This document shows, in pieces, positions 49,701-59,641 of a stretch of DNA of 64,000 nt. The stretch's first letter is position 1. Every line of letters starts with the position of its first letter. The position numbers and the translations under genes are program-made. The notes under the pieces are model-generated. The model saw only the letters and a program-made list of their open reading frames with translations, made no database searches and was not told the origin of the DNA. The stretch covers positions 1,860,001 to 1,924,000 of the forward strand of contig JAPFFF010000027.1 in the NCBI GenBank assembly GCA_039105265.1. Reading direction: 5' to 3'. The DNA is from Tritrichomonas musculus (taxonomy: Eukaryota > Parabasalia > Tritrichomonadida > Tritrichomonadidae).

Positions 49701-51272
49701 CAAAAGTTAAGAATTCAAAATGCAACAAATGACTTTCAAACCGCACAAGCAATAAAAGAAAAAGAAGGCTTAGTTTGTTCGAAAGATATATTATTTGGAG
49801 CAAGAAGAAAGGCACTCAAGAAATTGCGTGATAATGAAATGAAGCACTTATTGCAAGTTATGTTAGATTACAATAATTGGACCAATATTGTAATTATTGA
49901 TGAGAATAATAAGTTCCGCCACTGTTACTGTATACACAATCCTGTTCTTTATTCCACATACTCAAATGACGTTTGCATTATAGATGATACCAGTTGTACG
50001 AACTATTATGGAAAGCCATTATTATCATTAGTAGTAGAAGACGAAAATAAAAATAATCAGTTGTTATCTTTTGCGATTATGGATAACAGATGCAAACCAT
50101 CATTCATTGCTTTTTTTTCACATCTAAAGAAATTCATTGGCGATATAAGAGTTTTTGTTACAGATAGAAACCAAACACAAATAGAAGCAATTGAAGAAAT
50201 CTGGCCACACGCTCATATAATGTATTGTCTCAGACACATAGGTAAAAACATCGGAACGAATGTCTCAGCCGCAATGAAAGAAAGATTCGATAAAATGGTA
50301 CATAAACAAATAACAGAAAAAGAACTACTTGATGATTTCGAAAAATACCTAAAAGATCAAGATCCCAAAAGCCAAGGTTATTCTACAATATCCAATCTTT
50401 TATCATGTAAACACCGTTGGTTGCCAAGCATTACAGCTACATACTGTCACCGTGAAAATTCTACAAGCAATCGTGTTGAAGGATTCTTTGGTAAATTAAA
50501 AAATTTCAATGAGCACCGAATTAAAACGCTAGGAAGATTAGTAAGATCAATTTATATATCCGCAGCAAATGAATACACTAATTCCATAAATACAGATGAC
50601 TTTCATATTAAAGATCATATATTGTCGCCTGAACACTCAGTGAAAGTAGGTTCTTATGCGTTAGAAAGAATACAAAAAGAGAATGACATCTTAGAAAACC
50701 TTCGCCTTCATAAAGAATACGGACCAACCTGTTGTGATACTCATGTTATTTTAGGACTTCCATGTCGCCACCTCTTGTTCAAAAGAATGAAAGAAAATAA
50801 TGATCCTTTATTAACAATTAATGATATTCATCCAAGATGGTTGCATAGTTATCAATATGATATAAGTAAATCTATTCGAAATAGGGTCTCAATCAAAAAA
50901 ATTAAGCTACTAGAAGATGGTAATTGGACTTATTCGGCATGTATTGATAGATTCGAAAGATATTTTTCCGTAGCCAAGAGATCAAAAGCAATTCAAAAAA
51001 TACTTAAACAATGCCTTCTATTGTTACAAAATGAAGAACAAAAATCAGGAGAAAGTTCATTTATAATACCACCAGATAGTTTACTTATTTCAGGCAGATC
51101 CACAACATTCCCTCGTAATAATGTCGATAAGCCAGGAGCACCTAAATTAAAAAAGCCGTATAAAAAAGGAGAAAATGAAAAGAATAATGCTAACAGATGC
51201 ACAGAAGGTAAATGCAGGAAGCCAAGAAAATCTAGTGCTAAGACAATTAAGAAAAGAATCTCGAATGATTGA
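46767..51272 (+). CDS. MULE transposase with HTH, giant Gln-rich repeat, zinc finger, DDE core and SWIM finger
   Basis: A 1501-residue protein. Residues about 8-75 look like a homeodomain-type HTH (WNPGTVRKWFINNMQQY as recognition helix). Residues about 132-740 are a Gln-rich tandem repeat with units such as NTQSVQLHQQPQAQAQVHG. Residues about 905-975 carry a FLYWCH/WRKY-GCM1-like Cys/His cluster (FACSF...QCKACIKL...HHHTHC). The DDE RNase-H core follows: first Asp in IIDDTSCTNYYG (about 1071), second in FVTDRNQTQIEAI (about 1131), the C-x2-H in YCLRHIGKNI, and the Glu in NRVEGFFGKLK (about 1238). A SWIM finger (CCDTHVILGLPCRHLL) sits at about 1322 and a basic tail ends the protein. It catalyses cut-and-paste transposition. 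There is no stop or frameshift, so it is probably functional. Confidence 0.92.
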   Translation: MQDSNTKYHVSKEEIELLVPALKNYFSYPQRTIERSNIVHEVVAKLSVISQHWNPGTVRKWFINNMQQYVKNYLYASTPQPIIEEEKFPGCPEWMNYYLPRQWYYTLPKNIQRYYDRIEEKTLEMRRNQAQFQNVLQPQAQAQAQFPNTQSVQLHQQPQAQAQVHGVQTEQIQQQSQTQAQVHRVQALQLQPQAQFQNTQSVQLHQQPQAQAQVHGVQAMQIQQQSQFQNAQSVQLHQQPQAQAQVHGAQAMQIQQQSQTQAQVHRVQALQLQPQAQFQNTQSVQLHQQPQAQAQVHGVQTVQLHQQPQAQAQVHGVQTVQLHQQPQPQAQVHGAQAMQLQQQSQTQAQFHNTQSVQLHQQPQAQAQVHGVQAMQLQPQAQFQNAQSVQLHQQPQAQVYGVQAMQLQQQAQFPNTQSVQLQPQAQAQAQFPNTQSVQLHQQPQAQAQVHGVQTEQIQQQSQTQAQVHGVQALQLQPQAQFQNTQSVQLHQQLLAQAQVHGAQAMQLQPQAQFQNAQSVQLHQQLLAQAQVHGVQTEQIQQQSQTQAQVHGVQALQLQPQAQFQNTQSVQLQPQAQAQFQNTQSVQLHQQSQPQVQGAQAMQLQQQSQTQTQFQNAQSVQLHQQLQAQVHGVQTVQIQQQPQTQFQNTQPMQIQQQPQAQFQNTQPMQLQQQPQAQFQNTQPMQLQQQPQALFQNTQPMQLQQQPQALFQNIQPVQLKPQAQIYRSQPMQLIPQEQLQFQSTQPSQFQPQVLVPQCQPPQVLTTPYHSMINIATPYQFQPERQNQYHHTVQDDIQSYNQMMQQTKWQSKMNNSNYFNFSQKRNTQVVSSNDINLNDEPTIYETNNIIVQLPELSKEIRIQDPPQNELNENTRETPPELVNCFLELNNNNVDSLDLLLSYVHDISIAHGCPFVAKQTGPTRSTQIFACSFHETQFQCKACIKLYYDDLSHKVYIEEMEHHHTHCIGQVKKGKTRNSLPYIQKLRIQNATNDFQTAQAIKEKEGLVCSKDILFGARRKALKKLRDNEMKHLLQVMLDYNNWTNIVIIDENNKFRHCYCIHNPVLYSTYSNDVCIIDDTSCTNYYGKPLLSLVVEDENKNNQLLSFAIMDNRCKPSFIAFFSHLKKFIGDIRVFVTDRNQTQIEAIEEIWPHAHIMYCLRHIGKNIGTNVSAAMKERFDKMVHKQITEKELLDDFEKYLKDQDPKSQGYSTISNLLSCKHRWLPSITATYCHRENSTSNRVEGFFGKLKNFNEHRIKTLGRLVRSIYISAANEYTNSINTDDFHIKDHILSPEHSVKVGSYALERIQKENDILENLRLHKEYGPTCCDTHVILGLPCRHLLFKRMKENNDPLLTINDIHPRWLHSYQYDISKSIRNRVSIKKIKLLEDGNWTYSACIDRFERYFSVAKRSKAIQKILKQCLLLLQNEEQKSGESSFIIPPDSLLISGRSTTFPRNNVDKPGAPKLKKPYKKGENEKNNANRCTEGKCRKPRKSSAKTIKKRISND
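47160..48940 (+). repeat. CAA-rich coding repeat (Gln-rich domain)
   Basis: About 1.8 kb of imperfect tandem units built from CAACCACAAGCACAAG and CAATCAGTGCAATTACATCA blocks. Nucleotide similarity between units is high enough to leave long open frames on the opposite strand, and the coding frame never breaks. Confidence 0.88.
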
Positions 51273-51876
51273 ATATGCAAATAGTAATGGCTTGAGAACT
51301 GACCAGATAAATACATTAAATTGTTCAATGTTATGTAAAAATTTGTTTTATTTGCCTTATTATTATATAATAATTATATTATAATTATATTAATTATCGT
51401 TTGAAAACTGAGATTATAATTCAAAGTCTACATTTCATTAGCCTTGCTAAATAGTTAAATAGAAATTTTAAAGATATTTCTGATGTTTAATCTAGGTTAT
51501 GATTTTCAATTGTACCTTTTGATTAATAAAATGTTAATTATTTACATTATTTTTACCTTTTTTGATTTACTTTTAATTATTATTATTATGATGATGATCA
51601 TTTTAAGGAATACATAATAAATCGGAATATCGTTTTATTTTTTTTTTTTTTTTCTGACTCACTTTTTCAATAAAAGCATATTTTTATTTTTTATGTAAAA
51701 AACACTATTTTCAATATTTATTTAGACAATATTATTCTACTCATGAAAATATGAAATACAAATCAATTTCATATTTCGCTAAAATTTCTTACTCTTCGAG
51801 TCCATCTAAAAAAAATTGAATGGACTTAACCTGAACAATGACCTATGACGATCATGATTTTAACCATATAAAAATT

Positions 51877-51916
<40 letters not shown>

Positions 51917-52164
51917 TTCTTATAGAATAATAAGTAGGCTATTATTTAACAAATTGTAGTTCAATTTGAATGAAACTCAAATACTTTAACATTTTTATCT
52001 TCATTTATGGTTTCTGTTTTTACTTTTCAATAAGAATAAATTGTATCCATAGTCTCAGTAATATAATAATATGGAATCAAAAGAGCAGTAACACGATATA
52101 ACTTTTTGAAATATAAACCATTAAAAAAGAAATCTTCTGGATTCAAGACATTATATTTTGAAAA
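51273..52164. other. MULE internal noncoding region between transposase and 63-bp array
   Basis: About 0.9 kb, AT-rich, with a T-run near 51636-51652 and an A-run of about 29 bp at 51883-51911. No ORF or RNA gene is supported. Confidence 0.5.
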
Positions 52165-54432
52165 ATGGAATTAGAGAATCTTAACTGCAAAAATCATTAT
52201 AAGATAAACTATTCTGTATTATGAATAATGAAACTAGAGAATCTTAACTGCAAAAATCATTATAAGATAAACTATTCTGTATTATGAATAATGGAACTAG
52301 AGAATCTTAACTGCAAAAATCATTATAAGATAAACTATTCTGTATTATGAATAATGAAACTAGAGAATCTTAACTGCAAAAATCATTATAAGATAAACTA
52401 TTCTGTATTATGAATAATGGAACTAGAGAATCTTAACTGCAAAAATCATTATAAGATAAACTATTCTGTATTATGAATAATGAAACTAGAGAATCTTAAC
52501 TGCAAAAATCATTATAAGATAAACTATTCTGTATTATGAATAATGAAACTAGAGAATCTTAACTGCAAAAATCATTATAAGATAAACTATTCTGTATTAT
52601 GAATAATGGAACTAGAGAATCTTAACTGCAAAAATCATTATAAGATAAACTATTCTGTATTATGAATAATGGAACTAGAGAATCTTAACTGCAAAAATCA
52701 TTATAAGATAAACTATTCTGTATTATGAATAATGAAACTAGAGAATCTTAACTGCAAAAATCATTATAAGATAAACTATTCTGTATTATGAATAATGAAA
52801 CTAGAGAATCTTAACTGCAAAAATCATTATAAGATAAACTATTCTGTATTATGAATAATGAAACTAGAGAATCTTAACTGCAAAAATCATTATAAGATAA
52901 ACTATTCTGTATTATGAATAATGAAACTAGAGAATCTTAACTGCAAAAATCATTATAAGATAAACTATTCTGTATTATGAATAATGAAACTAGAGAATCT
53001 TAACTGCAAAAATCATTATAAGATAAACTATTCTGTATTATGAATAATGAAACTAGAGAATCTTAACTGCAAAAATCATTATAAGATAAACTATTCTGTA
53101 TTATGAATAATGAAACTAGAGAATCTTAACTGCAAAAATCATTATAAGATAAACTATTCTGTATTATGAATAATGAAACTAGAGAATCTTAACTGCAAAA
53201 ATCATTATAAGATAAACTATTCTGTATTATGAATAATGGAACTAGAGAATCTTAACTGCAAAAATCATTATAAGATAAACTATTCTGTATTATGAATAAT
53301 GAAACTAGAGAATCTTAACTGCAAAAATCATTATAAGATAAACTATTCTGTATTATGAATAATGAAACTAGAGAATCTTAACTGCAAAAATCATTATAAG
53401 ATAAACTATTCTGTATTATGAATAATGAAACTAGAGAATCTTAACTGCAAAAATCATTATAAGATAAACTATTCTGTATTATGAATAATGGAACTAGAGA
53501 ATCTTAACTGCAAAAATCATTATAAGATAAACTATTCTGTATTATGAATAATGAAACTAGAGAATCTTAACTGCAAAAATCATTATAAGATAAACTATTC
53601 TGTATTATGAATAATGAAACTAGAGAATCTTAACTGCAAAAATCATTATAAGATAAACTATTCTGTATTATGAATAATGGAACTAGAGAATCTTAACTGC
53701 AAAAATCATTATAAGATAAACTATTCTGTATTATGAATAATGAAACTAGAGAATCTTAACTGCAAAAATCATTATAAGATAAACTATTCTGTATTATGAA
53801 TAATGGAACTAGAGAATCTTAACTGCAAAAATCATTATAAGATAAACTATTCTGTATTATGAATAATGAAACTAGAGAATCTTAACTGCAAAAATCATTA
53901 TAAGATAAACTATTCTGTATTATGAATAATGGAACTAGAGAATCTTAACTGCAAAAATCATTATAAGATAAACTATTCTGTATTATGAATAATGAAACTA
54001 GAGAATCTTAACTGCAAAAATCATTATAAGATAAACTATTCTGTATTATGAATAATGAAACTAGAGAATCTTAACTGCAAAAATCATTATAAGATAAACT
54101 ATTCTGTATTATGAATAATGGAACTAGAGAATCTTAACTGCAAAAATCATTATAAGATAAACTATTCTGTATTATGAATAATGGAACTAGAGAATCTTAA
54201 CTGCAAAAATCATTATAAGATAAACTATTCTGTATTATGAATAATGAAACTAGAGAATCTTAACTGCAAAAATCATTATAAGATAAACTATTCTGTATTA
54301 TGAATAATGGAACTAGAGAATCTTAACTGCAAAAATCATTATAAGATAAACTATTCTGTATTATGAATAATGAAACTAGAGAATCTTAACTGCAAAAATC
54401 ATTATAAGATAAACTATTCTGTATTTTGAATA
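52165..54432 (+). repeat. 63-bp tandem array, 36 nearly identical copies
   Basis: Exactly 36 x 63 bp = 2268 bp. Copies differ almost only at one A/G site; G occurs in copies 1, 3, 5, 8, 9, 18, 22, 25, 27, 29, 32, 33 and 35. Copy 1 also has TTA for CTA, and the last copy has TTT for TTA near its end. Each unit contains a complete ATG-to-TGA frame of 19 codons, M(K/E)LENLNCKNHYKINYSVL, and the A/G site switches Lys to Glu. All other frames are closed in every unit. Confidence 0.95.
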
Positions 54433-56233
54433 ATAATGTTTGATAAAACTAAATTCTGAAACCTTTGCGTTAAGAAAACCCATTTTTACTTATCATGATA
54501 AATTATTTGATTATAATATACATTTTATTATATTGTTCAGCTCAGTATGCTCTCATTTGCAACTCTATAACATTTAAAAGCAAAGTTTCCTCTATAATTA
54601 ACATATATAACATCACTGAAGGTTAATTATGATTTCTACGTTAAATATATTAATTCAAATCAATGTGTTTTATAATAAACACATCAAGGATTAATGCATT
54701 TTAAACTATAAGTTCATGTAATTCTTTTTTTTTTTTTTTTAGAAATAAAGATGCTACACTTAGGCGAGTCGAATACGAGTTTGCAGTGAAGCAGTTCTAG
54801 TAGTTAACAGTAGAGCATAGCAACAAAGTGCCAGCCATACTACTACTACTTCAAATGTCCCCCTGGACATAGCCTTCAAAAATTCTTAAAAAGCTCAAAA
54901 AACTTGGTCTCATTCAAAAATTTCATAATTTTTTTTTTTCAAACAAAATGCTATCAGTTTCGGTTTATTTACTGCCTATTTTTTTTTTTTTTTAAATTTA
55001 GGTTGGTTATTTACTTTGTATATTTTTAGTTAATATTTATATTGTGAATAAGCGAACAGTGCTGGAGCTCCAGTTTTTGAAATCATATATGGTCCTTTTT
55101 TTTTAAGAAAAAAAAAAAAAAAAACCATGACCTATAGGTCATGGTTTTAAATAAAAAAAAGAAAAAACTTAAAAACTTTAAATTTTTATTATATTTCATA
55201 AAAATATGATATAATGCATGATTATTAGACTGTTTTAAAGCATAATACTAAAAAAAAAAATCAATTTTTTGAAAATTTACAGACGAATGATTATTATTAT
55301 TATTATTTTTTTTTTTTTTTCAATATTTCTTATATATAATATTTTATATATACAATTCATGTAATAATTGATAACCAATCTATTGCTTTTAATTTTCTTT
55401 TTTCTTTTTTTTTCTTTTTTTTTTTTTTTTTTTATATATATATAATAAAAAAAGTGCCGTTGAACGTTTATTTTTATTTCTAATGTTTGACAGCACCGGA
55501 ATGAGCAATTCCAATAAACGATTACAATAAAAAAAAAGTCCGAGTTCTTAATAACATTGGTCCTTTTCATGGATTACCTATCTTATCGTAGATATATCAC
55601 AATCTTCAAAAAATGATAATCAGATAGCTATTTTTACTAATAGGCAACTTTTTGATTACTGCAGAATATCTCCATCGATACCTTGCATTTTTTTTTTTAT
55701 TCTAAGTGATATTTTCAACTCGTTGATCTTATCTTATCATTACTTATAACCATTATTTGTACTCGTTTTTATTATTTTACGCATTAATATTTAGATTTTC
55801 ATTACATTGTTCTTATATTGGCATTTCTTAGTACCATAGTTTTTACTTTTTCAGTGTATCATCACAAAAATAATCAAAAAAATCAATTTTCATCTCGTTT
55901 TTCTTATATTTGCTTTGTTTAATATCTTTATTTTAACTCTTTTTTATTATTTTACGCATTCTAGTTTATATTATACATAATTATTATTCATGTTATTTTT
56001 TATCTTTAAGATAGAATACTTATCTTTTTTATTTATTTATTTATTTTCTTTTTTCTTTCTTATTTTTTTTAAATAAACTATAAAACTCCCTATTTTATTA
56101 TTATAAATCTATTTTTTTTTTTGGATTTTTTTTAAACAAAAACTTGAAAAATTTACATTCAAAATCTGTACGTTTTTTCTACATTCAATTTTTTATCACA
56201 ATTTTTGAATCAACTCATTGAAAAAGTTTCCCC
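54433..56233. other. MULE right noncoding region
   Basis: About 1.8 kb dominated by T- and A-runs. A patch at about 54755-54875 has clearly higher GC, including a 6-bp stem hairpin ATGTCC-CCCT-GGACAT at 54855-54870. A perfect palindrome lies at 55121-55148. I see no gene; the minus frame at 55277-55570 is homopolymer-driven. Confidence 0.5.
55121..55148. repeat. Perfect 28-bp palindrome
   Basis: The sequence reads AAAACCATGACC-TATA-GGTCATGGTTTT and is fully self-complementary. It lies between an A-run and an A/T-rich stretch within the MULE. Confidence 0.9.
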
Positions 56234-56267
56234 ATTCAAAAAGTGGTGTATGCATAAGCGATTGCCC
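56234..56267 (-). repeat. MULE right terminal inverted repeat (34 bp)
   Basis: Reverse complement of the left repeat with two mismatches (positions 3 and 14 of the repeat). It is followed at 56268-56276 by the second copy of the target duplication GAATTTCTA. Confidence 0.92.
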
Positions 56268-56276
56268 GAATTTCTA

Positions 56277-56523
56277 TAGTTTATTGATGAAATAATACTC
56301 TAATTAATAATTTTATTTTAAAATATAATTTATTACCTTTTTTGGTCTAATATTTTACATGATTTTCATCGTATTGTTTTTTTTTATCGATGAAACTTTT
56401 GTCAAAATTTTTGAATTTACAAATTATTTTTTGAAATATTTCAATAAAGTTTAATAACAAATTAATTTATCTATAGTTTTTAAAGACATTACACTGATAA
56501 AATATAATTTTTATAATTGGTTT

Positions 56524-56560
<37 letters not shown>

Positions 56561-56834
56561 TAGTTTTATTTTTAATATTAAATTTTAGTATTTATGGATA
56601 ATCATAAATAATGATTGAAGAAAAATGTGTATGATAGTAAATTTATAAAGAGAAAACTGTTTTTTATATTAACTTGAATATGATTTTACATATTAAATAT
56701 TATTTGATTTGACAAATTAAAAGTAAAATGATAACTTTGAGTTTCTTAATGGCCAATTAGCAATTCAAAACCAAATGCGCAGAAATTTTTGTTTATTTTG
56801 ATATGTATTTTGAAGAAAATGATATAAAGACTCA
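56277..56834. other. Spacer between the MULE and the hAT element, with (TA)n microsatellite
   Basis: 558 bp of AT-rich host sequence, starting after the 9-bp duplication. A pure TA run of about 29 bp lies at 56528-56556. No ORF is present. Confidence 0.6.
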
Positions 56835-56842
56835 TTTTTTTG
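56835..56842 (+). repeat. Left target-site duplication of the hAT element
   Basis: TTTTTTTG, identical to 60034-60041. Eight bp is the hAT-superfamily hallmark. Because the site is T-rich its information content is lower than the MULE duplication's, but the final G matches and the position is exact. Confidence 0.8.
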
Positions 56843-57488
56843 TACAGCTTCATTTTAGCGGTATAGAAAAAAAAAACACCTTTTATCAGTGAGGGAAAAT
56901 GTAACCATATATTTGTCAAATATATAGGTTTATAATTTGATAGTATATTTGGTCATAAACATATTCAAAAAATTGAAAAGAAAATGGCTATTAATTTACT
57001 TACAAAAATCGATATAAGTAAGCTTAATTTAGCCATCAATGATTCGAATCAATCAAATTTCCCCTTCGATGTGTCAACTGTCTCAAACATCAATTGTTTT
57101 AAAGGTTTTTTTTCAACTTCATTTAAATTCTCAGAAAGCAGGCTAAAAAGAATCGAGATCTATTTGTTGCCTATAGAAACGTAAAATTAGCATGGTAGCT
57201 GTGTCAACATATCCTAACTTTTTCTTAACCTTGTCCTATATAATCAATCGAATTTACTATCATTGGTTTTTCGTCTTGGAAGCAAATCAGTATTTATTTA
57301 TATGTATTCCTTAGTTTCTTAAAATAATACTAAAAGTTCGTGATTGTCTTTCCTTCTAGCATTTTTTTGAATGTTTTTTTATTATTTTTTCAATAGTACG
57401 ATAAACTGAAAAATTTGAAAACGATTATTTTGTATTCAATTATAAATTTAATAAAATAAAATAAAAACAAATATATTTTATGTTTTAT

Positions 57489-59519
57489 TTATTTTTTTGA
57501 TGGTTGATGTAACTGCATTCGCGCTTTGATTACGGGCTTTGATATATTTGTCATTTTGTCGCCCTGAACACATTTTTGAATCGATAAATATCTTTCAACG
57601 ATCGATTCTGTAGCAAATGAGCATGAGTAACGTAAAGACAGTTCAGCAAATACTTCCCAGTCTTTATTGAAGCTGAATACTTTTTGCCAAAATAAATATG
57701 GATCATTAACTGAGTAAGATGTAAATTGCAATTTTGAAGGATCCTCGAATAAAAAAAGATCAAACATTTCTTCAATGTATTCTTGAGGAATTGCAATTTT
57801 GCTTCCTGTTTTCATGAGTTCAGTTTTGGCAGTCTGATATATATTCTGATAAATGTCAATTTGACATCTTGTTTCAAATGTTTTATTCTTGAGTTCGCCA
57901 ATCTTGTTTGAGAGATCTTCTTCTCCATCAACAAGTCTCAGAACGTCTTCTTGGAATTCTCTTTCTATATCTTCATCTTCTTCGAAGGATGTATCGGTTG
58001 GAACAAATGGCACCTCACCTGTATATAATGGAGTTTGCTTATGCTCAAACTTGATTCTTTCATCACTAAGTTTTTCCACCAGAGTCGTGAGTGATAATAT
58101 ATATGGACATTTTGTCCTAACTGATTTATATTTGTCACGTATTTCAGCACGACCTGGACTTGAAAGACAGTATGCTGTTATTGTTTCGTTGTATGAATTG
58201 TTTAATATTCGTATTCTCATTGAGCAATCAATAGTATCGATTAGATCTTTCCATTCTATATTATCAACACAATAATAAAGACTTTTTAATTCAGAGAAAA
58301 ACTCTCGTGTTAATGGAATTATATTAAATAACTGAAAATGATCTTTTTCAACAATAAGTGAATATGTTTTCAATATTATTAAGAGCCTGTAGACAAATTC
58401 TATTTCGCTGTTAATCAAAAATGAACTTGAATTTTGGTTCTGTAAGAAGTTATTTATTGCAATTCTGTTGGTAAGTAAAAAGAGTAAAATATCGACAATA
58501 TATAACCATCTTGTCTGTGAGATTGTTGGGCATTTGCGCCCAATTATATTAACTGCTTCTGGTTTGCGAATTATCTTGACTATGGCTAGTACTGAGTTCA
58601 CTGTTTGTGCTAGCCAAGGTGATAACCTGACAGCATCTTTAAATACCAAATTAATTAAGTGCGCGTAACAAGGAATCCTCATCACAGCCTTAATAAAAGG
58701 ATCATCATTTGTCTCTTGAAAAATCTCCCAGCCTCTGACTTGAGCAGGCAGATTATCTGTAGTTATTGAGCATATATGAATTCTAAACTCTTGTAATTTT
58801 TGCCATATTTCATAAAATGATCTTTGATAAAATGCTGCATCAAACACATCGTCATCAAATGAATCGAAAAAGATTTTTAGAACAGGTTCTCCCATTAATG
58901 TCAACACGAAATGCAGGGAATGAGCTTTCAATACTGTTCCTGCATCACAAAGAAGAGCACAGAATTTCCTATCTTGAAAATCGCGTATGTTTTTTTGAAA
59001 TTCATTCCCCGCCGCGTTGATTAATTGTTCAGTAAGCTGATTAATTGAAATTTGGTCTAAGCATTTGTTTATATAAATTCGATCTGTTTCGGGGTTGCGT
59101 CCTATAGCAAATCCCTCATTTAATAAGAAGAGCGTAAATTGTCTCATTGCTTCAGAAACCCCTTTATTACAAGAGATGTCTAGTTTTCCACAAAGCAATG
59201 CTAATTGATACAAATAGCGTCTGTTAAACTCATAATGAGTGACTTGTAGAGCAGTCTTCAAGATATCTAATGGAAATTCATCATCATCAGCTTGCGGTAT
59301 TTTATAAACATGATACTTATGATTTTTTATATATTTTTTCTCACAAATATGAGAACAACGTCTATATTCATTGAAGCCGAATACAAATTGAATGTCTTTA
59401 CATCTCCATCTTGGTTTTCCATTAGCATCATATACAGGAGACCAGCCAAGAGGCACCTCATTTTTGGATTGTCGAGGTTTAAATGAATTTTTTTGTTGAG
59501 GGTGATCTTGATTTTGCAT
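57489..59519 (-). CDS. hAT-family transposase
   Basis: A 676-residue protein. Residues about 25-75 contain W, Cys and His positions (WRCKD..., CSHIC, then a spaced His pair) that fit a BED-like DNA-binding finger. The RNase-H-like catalytic core follows, with an Asp in LLCDAGTVLKAHS (about 189), a second in ITTDNLPAQVRGW (about 254), and the hAT hallmark C-x2-H-x2-N-L in CYAHLINLVFKD (about 283). The C-terminal dimerisation segment SFATESIVERYLSIQKC (about 638) matches the family's 'SS..ER.FS' block. It cuts and pastes its own element. The ATG at 59519 is first in frame, and the stop lies close to the left end region. No frameshift is seen. Confidence 0.85.
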   Translation of the reverse strand: MQNQDHPQQKNSFKPRQSKNEVPLGWSPVYDANGKPRWRCKDIQFVFGFNEYRRCSHICEKKYIKNHKYHVYKIPQADDDEFPLDILKTALQVTHYEFNRRYLYQLALLCGKLDISCNKGVSEAMRQFTLFLLNEGFAIGRNPETDRIYINKCLDQISINQLTEQLINAAGNEFQKNIRDFQDRKFCALLCDAGTVLKAHSLHFVLTLMGEPVLKIFFDSFDDDVFDAAFYQRSFYEIWQKLQEFRIHICSITTDNLPAQVRGWEIFQETNDDPFIKAVMRIPCYAHLINLVFKDAVRLSPWLAQTVNSVLAIVKIIRKPEAVNIIGRKCPTISQTRWLYIVDILLFLLTNRIAINNFLQNQNSSSFLINSEIEFVYRLLIILKTYSLIVEKDHFQLFNIIPLTREFFSELKSLYYCVDNIEWKDLIDTIDCSMRIRILNNSYNETITAYCLSSPGRAEIRDKYKSVRTKCPYILSLTTLVEKLSDERIKFEHKQTPLYTGEVPFVPTDTSFEEDEDIEREFQEDVLRLVDGEEDLSNKIGELKNKTFETRCQIDIYQNIYQTAKTELMKTGSKIAIPQEYIEEMFDLFLFEDPSKLQFTSYSVNDPYLFWQKVFSFNKDWEVFAELSLRYSCSFATESIVERYLSIQKCVQGDKMTNISKPVIKARMQLHQPSKK

Positions 59520-59641
59520 TAACTTATAATTTCTTTTGGTTTTGCAGAAAAAATCGATTATTTGTTTATCAACAAATATTTGATCTTACTTTTAAGAAAC
59601 TTAGGTCAAATAAATACTAACCAATTCACCTTAAATGATCG

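Larger units (their letters stand above)
43767..56267 (+). mobile_element. 12,501-bp Mutator-like element (MULE) with two internal satellite arrays
   Basis: The ends are 34-bp inverted repeats (43767-43800 and 56234-56267) that differ at two positions, start GG(C/G)CAATCGCTTA and include GCATACACCACTTTTTGAAT. They are flanked by a perfect 9-bp duplication GAATTTCTA. From left to right the element holds four subterminal repeats, a 2.7-kb array of 111/126-bp units, a 1501-codon transposase, about 0.9 kb of AT-rich sequence, a 36-copy 63-bp array, and 1.8 kb of noncoding sequence with a palindrome. The transposase domain order (HTH, zinc finger, DDE, SWIM) agrees with the MULE class. The intact ORF and perfect target duplication indicate a recent, possibly active insertion. 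Confidence 0.9.

Noticed and set aside
52165-54432. CRISPR-like array
   Set aside because: The 63-bp units are contiguous with no variable spacers, and the setting is a eukaryotic transposon.
52165-54432. Higher-order block: the A/G states of copies 1-10 equal those of copies 25-34
   Set aside because: With about 64% A and 36% G, a 10-unit match between two of about 350 possible block pairs is expected roughly 0.7 times by chance, so it is not evidence of block duplication.
55277-55570. Minus-strand ORF in the MULE right arm
   Set aside because: Most of it is Lys/Ile from homopolymers.
43767-56267. Maverick/Polinton element
   Set aside because: Size and inverted repeats could suggest one, but there is no DNA polymerase, integrase, ATPase or capsid gene, and the 9-bp duplication and DDE-SWIM protein fit a MULE.
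56984-57184. 66-codon plus-strand ORF near the hAT left end
   Set aside because: No recognisable domain, and the element already has a complete transposase. A second hAT protein is possible but unsupported.
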